This document shows, in pieces, positions 45,625-57,364 of a stretch of 64,000 nt of DNA. The position numbers and the translations under genes were made by a program. A model generated the notes under the pieces. It was given only the letters and a program-made list of their open reading frames with translations. It was not told the origin of the DNA and did no database searches. Origin of the DNA: Anagrus nilaparvatae (Eukaryota > Arthropoda > Insecta > Hymenoptera > Mymaridae); the NCBI GenBank assembly GCA_022575985.1, contig JAKSXM010000272.1, positions 24,610,501 to 24,674,500 of the forward strand, read 5' to 3'. Each line of letters begins with the position of its first letter. Within the stretch, counting starts at the first letter, position 1.

Positions 45625-47880
45625 ATATTTTTTTAATTTCATTATTTATTAAAAATATTGTTATTTTTTTTAATTATAATTTAATTATTAATTTCATGAA
45701 TTTTTTTTACTCTTACTCTTGTAAAAATTTTGTTATTATTTGCGAACATAAAAAATTTACCCACAATAAGGTAAGTTTTTCCTTATAATTTAAGAGAATT
45801 CGGTTTATTTTTCATTAATGGAACAGTTAAAGTTATAATTAAAAGCTCCAAAAACCTATATAATGCGCTAAATCTCGTTATAGTTTGTGAATATTTTGCA
45901 TTTCTTAATGAGGGGGTGAAATAATCTAATATGAAATAATCTAATGAAATAATATAATGAAATAATCTATGAAATAATCTAATCTCTATCCCTATTTATT
46001 TTAACATGTATTAACGTGTCTTGTGAATCTCAAACCCACCTACTCTTTTTCTTTTAATTGCATTACCCAAATTATTTATTCTAATAATAATTCCATTACC
46101 CAAAACGTCTCATATTTATACAGATCGTAACTTTTTTAATCTTTAATAAGGGTAACATTGTCTATGTATATAAACTTTATTAGGTCACATTCAAGGATCT
46201 AAAAAGGACAATTTTAAAAATATAGTCCATTTTTAGCCCCGCTTCTATAACCGATAACGGGTTCAGACCCAAAAAAATTATTGGATGTTGTGTGTATACA
46301 TGAAACCCTTATAATATCGAGGGAAAATTATACAGCAGTCTTGAGATGACTCAAATTCTTCTAGAACGAAATAAAAATTAAAATATAAGGTATTAAAACC
46401 ATTTTATTCTGATTTACGGTAACAGTAATATTTTATCTGGTAGGAATAGATTTTCCAAGTAAATTATTATTATTTTGATAATATTTCTCATATGTTTTTT
46501 GTAATCCAAACATTTTTGAAAATAAAAAGTGCCACTGTTGAAGAATCTAAGTCATTCCTAGGACGCTGTATAATTTTCTTAGCATTTTATGGGTTTTAAT
46601 GTTAATAATTCATGTATACACCCTGTATCCAATTGCTTTTTTGGATCTAAACTCGTTATATAATCCATCTAGTTACTGTAGTACATTTTATTTCAAGTAA
46701 GTACCAAAATATATTTACCGAAAGAAATATCACAAAAATGAATAACTTTTAACAACTTTTTTCTCGGCAAATCGTTTTGTCTTATTCTCTAGATTTTACC
46801 CTTATAAAAAATCATTATTTCTTCAAATTTTATCTTCCTAGATCCCATTCTAGACTTTTGGCAGCTATTTCCATTTTTGGCCAGTTTAGATTAATAATGT
46901 TCTCTTTTTTTCCCCGCAAAAACGTATGTATTTTTTCGTAGACATAAATATTTTATTTTTTCATGTTATATCGGGTTCATAAATTAATCCTATGAGGTAA
47001 AATTTCATATGCCGAGTATTATAAATTTTTCTTACTACTTCCTAAACTATCTTTACTGCATCGTGGACGAATTTTTACCTATATTGAATAATTAATTGAT
47101 CAGGCATAACAAATTTTATATGCCGATAAAAAATTTCATTTTTTAATCTTTTGATTTACATTAGATAATTCATTTCTTTAATACTAAAATTAAGTATTTT
47201 CTAACCAATCCAAGATAAATTAAACATATGAGCCCATGTATTGACATGTAAATTTTATAAGGAACTAAAATTTTGAAACCCAAATGTAGATTCAATTAAC
47301 CTTTATTAAAAATTATGCAGATTCGTCGAAAGTATTCTCAATCCCAAATTCTAAATTATTTTCTATCCGTAGCCCTGGATTATTCGAAAACCATAAAACG
47401 AAATTATTTTAATTCCTAAATTAAAATAAGAAATAATAAATTAAAATTTCTAAATCAAGTCCTTTAATTCGAATTATTTTAAGTTTCTATATTAAAATCA
47501 TTTTAAGTCCCAAAACTGAAATTATTCTAAGTCTCCAAATCAAAGTTTAGAAAGTCCCATTTCACATCCCGGACACTCTTAATTCTTGGAGCTACTGAGT
47601 TACCCCCCCCCCCCCCTATAAACATGTTCCATGTTAATATTCAAGCAATATTCAAGCCTAATTTTTTCTTGCATTTTTTGGATAATAAGTTTTTTCACGA
47701 TTCTGTAAATTTTTACTAAGTTGTACAACAAAATAAAAATCTGACTTTGGATTAACAACCGCGTAAATTTGAAATTTTTCAAAAAATTATTTGTTAATTT
47801 CTTTTTTATAAGTTAAACAGACTAAAGAATTCCTATATATGTTTCTTATTTATTTATTGGAATATAATTTTTTTTTTAAA
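45625..47880. other. AT-rich intergenic DNA
   Basis: No gene was seen. It contains a short tandem run of 'gaaataatctaat'-like units (45925-45990) and, at about 47400-47640, an inverted relative of 1660-1810 with a run of about 14 C near 47603-47617. Confidence 0.5.
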
Positions 47881-48110
47881 GACGAAAAAATTATTTTTTC
47901 TGGACAATGACCAGAAAGCACGAATTTCTTGGTCACTGCGAAGACGTGTTTTTCGCCTCTGCCGCAGAAAAATTATATACGACCCTTGGCCATAAAAAAA
48001 GAATGGCTCAAATCGCACGTAAATTACCTTCCGAGGCGAAGCCGAGGGTGGTAAACTGCGATTTGGGACTTTATTTTTCTAGCCATGGGTCGTAATATAC
48101 TATTATTTAC
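47880..48110 (+). repeat. Hairpin-bearing repeat, relative of 13690-14050
   Basis: 'caaatcgcacgtaaattacc' and 'ggtaaactgcgatttggg' flank 'ccgaggcgaagccgagg' (48009-48067). It is flanked by 'gaccagaaagcacgaatttc' and 'agccatgggtcgtaatatac', shared in part with 11390-11480 and 13930-14050. Confidence 0.65.
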
Positions 48111-50020
48111 TATTATAATTATTATTATTATTATCATAATCATCAAGTTCAACTTCTCTTATGCATTTAAAAAAATATTTAAAAATTTAAAAACATAATT
48201 TACGCAACAAAGATTTGAGGTTTGAAATATATGCAAAAAAAATGATACATTAACCAATAATTTAAATTTTAAATTAATCCATGCTTTCTGTTAATTTTTT
48301 AAATGAATTAAATAAATATATAATTTTTAATTATCAATAACCATTTATAAGTTAAATAATTAGCTACTGGTTTATTATATAACTTGTAAGGTACCTAAAA
48401 TAAAATAACCTAACTTTTTGAGTTGTGTTAATGTTATTGTTTTTAAAGTTTACATGTATGTTATGTATGTATTGTTTACATTATTTCGAGAACCAATCAG
48501 AATGACTCTTTTAGCGATAACAATGTACATAGTTACCGTATCGATGACTAACTCATTTTTAGGAAAGGATAAACGCAGGTCCAAATATCAAGAAAATTTC
48601 AGGATAAATTATGAGTGAAAATAAATTTTGTGAAATTTAGTTTAAATGTTTCAGAGTTCTTTTGCTTATGGTTAAAAATTTGTTGATTTTTAGATTTATT
48701 AATTTTTTTATCAAAAAACCTATTTGTTTATTCTTTAATTAATAAACTTAAATTTTTACCTATTTTTATATGAGTAAATTTTTTATGTTTTCTTTTGCTA
48801 ATAAAATCAGTTGTTATAGACTCTGATAACCTTTAAAATCTTATATTTTTTGGTTATTTATTTTTTATAAATATTAATAAATTTCTTTTTAGAAATATAA
48901 TCACTAATTATTTCGTAAATTAATTATTTATTTGTTTTATTTTATTAAAATTACCATTTTTTGTAAATATTTTTACAATAAACAATATTTCAATTTGTTA
49001 TTAAAAAGCAAAAGAGGGGAAATTCTTATTTACCCCAAAAAAGTAGAGGGGGTAAGATTTTTGGGGTAAATAGACCTGGCCTTTTTTTTGCGTGTGCATT
49101 ATAGGCCATTACACCCTTTTAATATAAGGAAGAAGCATATAAAATAAAAAATACACCACAAGCCATACAACTACAAAGCCTAATGATGAAATTTTTACAC
49201 CTATATAAACTATTTTTAAATTTTATTTATCAAAAAAGTTATTTTGAAATTTTAACAATGTATTTTATCTTCTTTTAAGTTCCTATATTTTTTTTTTAAA
49301 CCGAAAAAAACTGATTTATGTTTTGAGTAATAGATTACGTATTAGATTACTTTTTTCTGGTAAATAAAATTTGAAATACAGCTAAGGTTATGAAGAAAAA
49401 AAATTCATTTGCATTAATTAATTGATAGAATTTTTTGTTTTTATTAGGAAAGCCTTTGTGAGTGGTTTTAGTTATTAATATCAAAGAAGACCTTATCTTC
49501 TTTGCAAGCATTGTGAGTAATAAAAAAAGGTAAAGAAAGAAGTAATTTTGTTTAATTGTAATTAAGAGCTTGAGAAAACATTGTTTGTTTACCTTTTTCT
49601 GAACAAGCCATGGATAATTTTTTATGATCACAAATAAAAACTTCGGCAACGAACATATGTCACAAGTCTTACACCCGCATAACCTAGGAAGGTAATAATA
49701 AAAAAAAAACTGTACCACAATTCTTACAACCATATAACCTAAAGAGTTGGTATTTAAAAAAAACTATACTGCAAACCTTATTATATACCTGCGCAGCCTG
49801 AGGAAGGATTTTTTGAAAGTTATTTTGAAAATTTAGGTCGGCTCAGGCATGAAAAAGGTGGTTTTTGACATAAAAGTAGAAAATCTTTTTGACATCCATC
49901 GCCGATTTCGTGTTCACATTTTTTTTTGCATTCTATAGGATTCCCCAAATTTTCTACCCTTTTTTGGTGTTATTAAAACACATTTTCTGGTAGAAATGCT
50001 CATATATTCTTGTAGGTTAA

Positions 50021-50324
50021 GAGGCAGTACAGGTTAAAATCCGACTTTTTTGAAAAAACCTAATTTTCAGAAAATGTTAACAAAAAATTGAAAATCCAAG
50101 AAGAGGGAAACATTGCCAAGACTTTGGTGGATTCAAAACTGTGGGGTTGGGTCTTTTTATAGTATGTTTGCTCGGAGAATTTTTTCTTTGAAAATTTATC
50201 CTTAATTTTTTAAAGATAAATTTTCAAAGAGAAAATTCCCTCTTCTTGGATTTTCAATTTTTCGTTAACATTTTCTGAAAATTAGGTTTTTTCAAAAAAG
50301 TCGGATTTTAACCTGTACTGCCCC
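50021..50324. mobile_element. TTAA-flanked foldback MITE, 304 bp
   Basis: Ends are GAGGCAGTACAGGTTAAAAT and the inverse ATTTTAACCTGTACTGCCCC, flanked by TTAA at 50017-50020 and 50325-50328. The arms pair through 'gaaaatccaagaagaggga'. piggyBac-type target choice; non-coding. Confidence 0.75.
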
Positions 50325-50379
50325 TTAAGATTCACAATAAATGATGATAATTTTTCTAAATAAAATGTTGTTTTTAAAA

Positions 50380-50840
50380 AATTTTGTACTCATGAGGTAA
50401 TTTACAAGAATTAGTAGTAATAAGTTAATGCTTATTATGCAAATTATTTTAGCTCTAAAATTTTCAGAAATAAAGAATGTAAATAAATTTATCTAAAAAA
50501 AATATTGTTTTTAAAAAATGTTGTACTAATGAGGTAATTTACAAGAATTAGTAGTAATGAATTAATGCTTATTATACCAATTAATTTATATCCAAAATTT
50601 TCTGAAATATAGAATGTAAATACTTTATAATAATTTTTTTAAAATAAATTTAAAAAAAAAAAAATTTTTTTGTACTAATGAGTTAATTTACAAGTTTAGC
50701 TCTAAAATTTTCAGAAATAAAGAATGTAAATATTTATCTAAAAAAAATATTGTTTTTAAAAAATGTTGTACTAATGAGTTAATTTACAAGAATAAGTAGT
50801 AACGAGTTAATGTTTATTGTGCCAATTAATTTATCTTCAA
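50380..50840 (-). repeat. Tandem roughly 150-bp units, inverted partner of 33170-33720
   Basis: 'ttgtactaatgaggtaattt' with 'acaagaattagtagtaa' recurs at about 50385, 50521, 50667 and 50765. Confidence 0.7.
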
Positions 50841-52019
50841 AATTTTAAAAATAATGTATTTTTTGGGTCATAAAAGCTAGTTTTCCCAGACATGAGCCTT
50901 ATAGAATAATATTCTATATTTTAAATGAAAATCTATTACCTCAGACAGAATTTGTTCAAAAAGATTTTCTATTTTTATTCAAACAAAAATCTATTTAAGA
51001 TCTAAATTAAGCAGAATTTCTATTTGACCTAAGTAGAAACTATTTGATTCAAATAAAAATTTTTTTCAGTTTTTATTTATTCAGCCCAAAATAATAAAAT
51101 TAACTAGTAGACTGTTTTAGGTTTTAATCAAAGGTCTATAAAAGCATTTTTCTAGGTTTTATAGGTATCGTAATTTGGATACCAAATTAAGATTAGGTAA
51201 AATGAATTTTAAGCTCGAAAGGATTTGTGCAATAAGTGAATTTGTCAAGCAATATTTGGAACATGAAAATTTAGGGACAAAAGTGTAGCGATTTTTTACA
51301 TACCCCGTAATAATGATTCAGGGTTGAGGAGGGGTTCGAAGGGAGTGAAAATCTGTTTTTTCTCTGCGAATAGAAATAGTTCCAAAGAAAAAAATTTGAA
51401 ATCAAAGTTAAAGATGACAGAAAAACGCTTCGATTGATGACCTACATATCTTTCAACAGGCTTAAAATGAGCGTAAAACCATAGTCATACTAGGTTGTTC
51501 TGTGCATTAAAAAAAAAATTCAACATAGAGTTCGTGCTAAAATTTTATAGTAAGAATTTAGTTCTTGTTGTTAGCTAGAAAATCTATTAAATTCTTATAT
51601 CTATTTGATGCGAAGTATGATAAATAATCTTTGTGAATTCAAAATTCTAAAAGTAACTATAAAAAACTAAGCCTAACAAAATAATAATTAGCATTAAAAA
51701 TTTGCTACAGTACGTCAAATTCATAAAGTACGTCACACTTATCAATAATAAAAAATTACCAAAATTATAAGTAAAAATTTAAATATTGACGCACCAACTT
51801 TTTCTATTTATTAATATTTTTTTAAAATTGTGTGTCTCTTTCCAAAAATAAACGAAAGTGCTCTAATTTAATGATGATAAAATTTCTTATCTTTTAATGG
51901 TTTAATTAATGAATTAGAATATTGGAAATGTATTGACGTTGCTACATTTCATAGAAAACAAATATGAATATTTAACGAAATATTATTTTTCGATAAGAAA
52001 AAAGGTAGCAAAACTTTTG

Positions 52020-52027
52020 TATATAAG
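52020..52027 (+). promoter_or_regulatory. TATA box of gene 2
   Basis: TATATAAG lies about 100 bases before the ATG at 52125. The flank 'gtagcaaaacttttg...gagacc' matches gene 1b. GATA-type sites ('tcgataagaaa' near 51990, 'tttcttatcttttaa' near 51885) lie upstream and are conserved in the mirrored copy. This is consistent with gut or fat-body GATA-factor control, which is inference only. Confidence 0.65.
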
Positions 52028-52124
52028 GAGACCTTTTTTTATTCAAAAGCTAGTTTAAAATTGAATTTGTAAATTAAAATAATTAAAAAGTAAATTAAAA
52101 AGTTTATTCGGCTAAATAATCATA

Positions 52125-54927
52125 ATGAAGTGGCTACGTTTAACTATATTTCTTTGTATAGTTTCGATGACTTTGGGAAAATCGTCGAAAAAGACGAAAA
52201 TTACAAAAGGTTTGTTTTCTTTTCAAATTTTTAATTTGGTAAAATTAATAATTTTTAAATTTTTATAAAACTAAGAAAAAAACTGTAAAAGACTTTTTTC
52301 AATCTTTAAATATCATTTTAACTTTTCTAAATAAAGCAGCAATGTAATGTAAACATATTTTTGGCTCTATTTATAATTCGCACATAGATTTACATTTAAG
52401 AAAAATTTTTTATTTCCTTTTTATATTTTTTCATTATTAGGTACTCAGCTTAAAAACATTGTGTAAAATATAGAATTAACTCTTAGAGTTCAGATTTTGA
52501 TTTATTTTAGGCTAGAATTTGAAAATTGAATATATTTATTCATATAATATTTCCCTAACTTAACAGCCAAATTTAAAATTTGGTTGTGTTATAAACCCTC
52601 ACTGTTTTGCTTCAGTAAAAAATTATATAGGATTTTATCTTTTAAAACCTTCTTATATACTTTTTTTTCTTTTAAATATTTTAGTATGTCGTTTCGATAA
52701 AGAGAGTTCGATATTGAAAGTAGAATCTCAAAATTATGAAAATAACTGGAATGCGATTGTAGGCATCAATAATCCTCAGACGAATAGAAGAATTAGAGTA
52801 TGTAAGAATTTGATTTATTCTTGTGCTAATTTAAACAAAAATCTAGAATTAGAAGTCGATGATACATTTTCAAAATTTCTATTTTTCCAAAGAAATAATC
52901 CAAAATATCAATATTTTATCTCTGTTGAACAAAATCAAGAAAGTTCCCAATTATTAATTTCGGCCTCATCAAACGAAAAACTACGAAGAAAGCTGACTAA
53001 TAATATCATCAAATTTGTAAAAGATAACAATTTAGCTGGAATAGAATTTTGTTGGGCAAATTACGATGAACTAAAAATCGAACCATTTTATTTCAAGATG
53101 ATCGAAAAACTGCAATCATACTTGGAAGAAGAATTTAAAAAACATCAGATTTTATTTTTTGAATCCAATACATGCAAAACGTGCTCAAGAAAGCCTGTTG
53201 ACTCTGCAAGTAAGTGGAGAAAAATTTCATTTCTAAATTCTTTTTTTTTATAATAATTTATTATATAATAATTATTTACAAAGAATCCAAAATAAATAAT
53301 TCAATTTTCAATAATGATGTTTATTTATTTTGTTGTAATTTAGTGATCTCAACTACTCCTGATAGTAACGCACCTTCAACAATATTTAATAATTCTTCTT
53401 CAGGAACAGAAGAAACTGCGGAATCGGGTAATTATTTTAAATTAATTTAAAATATTTTTGTATTACTCATTTATTGAACTAATATTATTCGTTGAAAAGC
53501 CACAAACAACTTTCTAAAACAAGAAATTTTTTTTTAATATTTAGTTGTAACAACAACTCCTCACACAAATACGCCCTCATCTACTGAAGTGTTCGACCAC
53601 TCTTCAACTTTGGAAGCAACTACTGAATCGCAAACATCTCCAAGTGGGGGTGATTCAGTAACCACTGAAGAAAACAGTTCAACCCCAAGTGAAAGTACAT
53701 CTGAAAATAATCAAGAAAACAATTCAGGTATTTAAATTTTTATTTTTATAATATCTAAATGTAATAAAAATTATTTTATTAAGTCCAAAAATTTATATTA
53801 TTTAAAATTATTTTGAAATGATTTTATATTACTATTTATTTATTTACTAATTTTAATTATTCATTGAAAAGCCTTAAACAACTATCATAGCCATTTTTTG
53901 TTTGTTATTTAGTTGTAACAACAACTCCTCACATTAATACACCCTCATCTTCAACTTCAGAAACTACTATTGAATCGCAAACATCACCAAGTGGGGGTGA
54001 TTCAGTAACCACTGAAGAAAACAGTTCAACCCCAAGTGAAAGTACATCTGAAACTAATCAAGAAAACAATCAAGGTATTTGAATTTTGGTTTTTTAATAG
54101 CTTTACATAAATAAATTGCTTATTTAAGCCCAAAAATTAAAATTATTTAAAATTATTTTGAAATTATTTTATTTTACTCATTTATTCAACTAATGTTAAT
54201 TATTCATTGAAAAGCTTTAAACAACTATCTAAGCCATTTTTTTTTGTTATTTAGTTGTAACAACAACTCCCCACACTAATACATCAACAGTCGTCAACTC
54301 TTCAACTTCAGAAACTACTATTGAATCGCAAACATCTCCAAGTGGGGGTGATTCAGTATCTACTGAAGAAAACAGTTCAACCCCAAGTGAAAGTACATCT
54401 GAAAATAATCAAGAAAAAAATCCAGGTATTTAAATTTTGATTTTTATAATATCTGAATTTAATAAAAATTATCTTATTAATTGATAGATGACTGCAAAGC
54501 TGCTGGTTTTTTTAGAAGCTCTTCAAATTGTTCAATGTTTTATCGATGTGTAGCAACTGAAACTCCTAATAAATATCTTAAGTATGATTTTGAATGTCCA
54601 ACTGGCCAGCATTTTGATACCAAATTCTTAACTTGTAACCGTGCAGATGATGTTAATTGTAATATTAATAATACTTCCAACACTCAGTCTAATCAACAAA
54701 ATTCAACTACTCCTGAAACAGCCGTTATCAAAAATAAAGGTGGAGATGATTGTAAAGCTGCTGGATATTTTAGAAGTTCTTCAAATTGTTCAAAGTTTTA
54801 CGTATGTGAGGCAACTCGTAATCCTAATAAATATATTAAGCATAATTTTAATTGTTCAGATGGCCTGCATTTTGATACAAAAACCTCAACTTGTAATTGG
54901 CCAAATGATGTTAATTGTGATATCTAA
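52125..54927 (+). CDS. Gene 2: secreted GH18-half-module / mucin linker / 2x CBM14 protein (549 aa)
   Basis: Seven exons: 52125-52209, 52685-53209, 53344-53427, 53545-53727, 53913-54074, 54255-54425, 54488-54927. All are GT-AG and phase 1. The sum is 1650 nt (549 codons plus TAA). Order: signal peptide (MKWLRLTIFLCIVSMTLG); one GH18 N-terminal half-barrel (residues 29-203) with degenerate motif LAGIEFCWANYDE; a Ser/Thr-rich linker of four exons (204-403); and two peritrophin-A/CBM14 domains (about 405-460 and 490-549), each with six Cys (DDC...SNC...C...C...TC...NC) and an aromatic-rich centre. CBM14 binds chitin. The half-barrel has lost the catalytic Glu. A chitin-binding secreted or peritrophic-matrix-type role is inferred. 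AATAAA follows at 55027-55032. Confidence 0.87.
52685..53209 (+). CDS. Gene 2 exon 2: GH18 half-module
   Basis: The acceptor is TATTTTAG and the donor GCAA/GTAAGT. It opens VCRFDKES, like module 1 of gene 1 (YCRFDKES), and has KYQYFISVEQ and LAGIEFCWANYDE. It ends in a Cys pair (CKTC), then the linker. The rest of the barrel is absent. Confidence 0.87.
53344..54425 (+). CDS. Gene 2 exons 3-6: Ser/Thr-rich linker with three tandemly duplicated exons
   Basis: Exon 3 (53344-53427) is distinct. Exons 4, 5 and 6 (53545-53727, 53913-54074, 54255-54425) each start VVTTTPHTNT or similar and share TTESQTSPSGGDSV and EENSSTPSESTSE. Their introns are also similar ('attgaaaagcc', 'tatttag'), so the repeating unit is exon plus intron, 342-368 bp. 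All are phase 1-1, so copy number can change without frame loss. Confidence 0.85.
54488..54927 (+). CDS. Gene 2 exon 7: two CBM14 domains
   Basis: The acceptor is TTGATAG. Two CBM14 units (DDCKAAGFFRSSSNCSMFYR and DDCKAAGYFRSSSNCSKFYV starts) are joined by an Asn/Gln/Thr linker. Each has six Cys in the peritrophin-A spacing. Stop TAA at 54925-54927. Confidence 0.92.
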
Positions 54928-55032
54928 GGAAAGAAAACGATCTCATTTATTCGTGAATATTTTTAGTAATGTGATCAATTATATAAAAAATATGAAATTT
55001 AAATATGTATATATGTCGATTTTAAAAATAAA

Positions 55033-56139
55033 CCTTACTTATAAAAAGATGAATTTTTGTATAAATTAAAATTGAAGTGAAACCTACCTCGCATGGATTT
55101 TTTTGTTTTTTTTATCCACGAACATGGAATTTTTTATATTGCATAAGATTGGCAGCCGTTTTTCGACCAGAAGTAACGTCTATTTTTCAATTTTTAGCTA
55201 AATTGAGTTTAATAACCGTAATTTTTTTGGAAAAACTTTAAGTGAGGGTAAATTCAGTAAAAAGCTGAAAAAAGTAAGGGCATAACATAAGTTAGGCTAC
55301 TTTTTGAGAGATTTTCTAAACAGTTTTTATTTTTATTTATGATATTTATTGATATACTACGAAAAATATTGCAATATAATAATTAGTGATCTGCCACCAA
55401 CTACTTAGTCTATCAAATTTCATATTTTGAGAGAATTTTTTGCTACATGCAATCAAATTCATTTTCTAGATGATACGTTAGAAAAATTAGATTCACGGAG
55501 TATGGTTATGTAATAAGTGAAAATTTTTTAATTCCAAAAAGAGTTTGTGATAATATTGAAGACGTATGTCCGTGGAGTGAAACAGATATATAGTTCTTTT
55601 CGGACCTCTTTTTCCCTCTCGCGAGTTTCATATAAAAAACTCCAAAATGGTTTTGTTTATATTTCTGTAAATAAACATCTAGGAGCTTTAAAATTTTAGC
55701 TATGAGTTTTTATAATAATAAATTATATTTTTGCCAAATATTATTAAATATATATGCCGATAGAGAATTTTTTTAGTTTGATAGGATTGACTAGACGATA
55801 ATAGCTAGAGAGACGCGGTTTGCGGCAAAAAACGCGGAAAAATTGCAGAAGTGACATAGGCTATACAGGATTTCGATTGATGCGAAAGAAAATTTTTGTC
55901 GTCAAAAAATGTTTTTCCAAAAAAATGATCATTTTTGATGTTTTCGTAAATTTTCAAAAAAATCGTAATTAACTTAAAAACTTGGAATTCTTTTGTAATC
56001 AGACAAGTTTTTATATGATTTAGAATTGTTTTTTACGTGTCCACTTAAATTTTCAAGCAAATCGGTTTGATGTTTCCAGATTTACATATATTTTTTAGCA
56101 TAAAATTTGGATTTCAAATTTATATCCTATATATATAAA
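55033..56139. repeat. Non-coding repeat DNA downstream of gene 2
   Basis: About 55540-55750 recurs directly at about 56890-57085 ('taaataaacatctaggagct', 'ttcggacctctt'). About 55795-55900 resembles 56205-56290 ('cataggcta', 'tttcgattgat'). No gene was seen. Confidence 0.65.
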
Positions 56140-56873
56140 TCTTTACTTATGTATGTTTGTATGCCCGTACGTGATAAACGAGAACACAATAAATGCTACA
56201 GACATCGGGTTTACGGCGAAAGACGGCAAAAATTACGGGTCAAAACATAGGCTAGGTTTTATTTCGATTGATAACGGCAAAAAAAATTTATGTTGAAAAA
56301 ACTAGATTACCAAGAAAAAAATTTTTATCAAATTTTTAAAAAAAACCAAACAAAATGAAAACCGAGGAAAAATTTTTTTATCAAAAAGAATTTCATTCGA
56401 ATAGGGTATATTTTTTACGTATTCACCTAAATTTTCAAGATAATCGGTTAGATATTTCAAAATTTGCAATAGTTTTTCGATAATTATAAAAGTTTAAGAC
56501 TTATATTATATATATTTCTAATTTTTATCAGCCACTGATATAGTAACTGAATATAGTAACTAAAAAAAGCTTGAACAGCTATTATCAGACAGAATCCTAG
56601 AATTCGAGGGAAACAACGACTACTTGTGGATCCTATGGAAGGGTAGCTAAGATTTGTATCGCTGATCACTAATTATCTGTCTGGGTTCATATGCCCGTAA
56701 TTTTTATGATTCAGTAAATTTTAGATAATACTTCGGGTAAAAAAAGGTTATTTTCCAAAATGTTGAGTAACATAAAACAACATATTTTTGGAAAAATAAA
56801 GCCGCAGGGGTCCAGGGGGGCGCAGCCCCCATGGTGGCTGCCGGGGCGAGCGAAGCGAGCCGGAGGCAGCTAG
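56140..56873 (+). mobile_element. Helitron-like non-autonomous element, about 734 bp
   Basis: It starts TCTTTACTTATG after A. It ends with the hairpin GCTGCCGG...CCGGAGGCAGC running into CTAG, followed by T, so the implied insertion is between A and T. A truncated inverted relative lies at 38765-39316. No coding capacity. Confidence 0.6.
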
Positions 56874-57364
56874 TATTATTAATATCTGTTTTGTAAATTT
56901 ATAGTTTGGAGAACATATATCTTTCTTTCTCACAATTTTCGGACCTCTTGCTTCCTCGCGCGTATTCACCGTTAGAGATTTTAAAATGTTTTTGTTTATA
57001 TTTCTGTAAATAAACATCTAGGAGCTTTGAAATTTCGGCTATGAGTTTTCACAATAATAAAATATATTTTTACTAAATATTATTAAAATCTGTTCTGTAA
57101 ATATATCACGGACATACTAACTTAAATAAAAATATTTGATTTCTGAGCTAACAATCATTTACTTTATTTTTCAATAAATTGCCCTCGTTTCGAAGACCTT
57201 CAGTCTTCATTATCAAGGCTAAAAATTTTATTAATTTAATTATTGTATTATTTATAGAAAATATTATTCTTTGGATTTAATTAATTATGTGTAAAAATTT
57301 CGCAAATAATTTAATATTGATTAAAAAAACATTGTAACATTTTATCTGTATATTAAATAGTTAT

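Larger units (their letters stand above)
48470..52440 (+). repeat. Right arm of the inverted segmental duplication (partner 21880-34800)
   Basis: See the left arm for matched landmarks. This arm ends in the gene 2 promoter and first intron, so gene 1b and gene 2 face away from each other around a mirrored 5' region. Confidence 0.8.

Noticed and set aside
47603..47617. Long C run, with G runs at 1684-1690 and 42410-42422
   Set aside because: Homopolymers only; too few tracts for a quadruplex motif and possibly affected by sequencing error.
49347..49733. 128-codon minus-strand open frame, hydrophobic with a Cys-x-x-Cys
   Set aside because: Composition fits random AT-rich sequence; no splice context, promoter or homology recognised.
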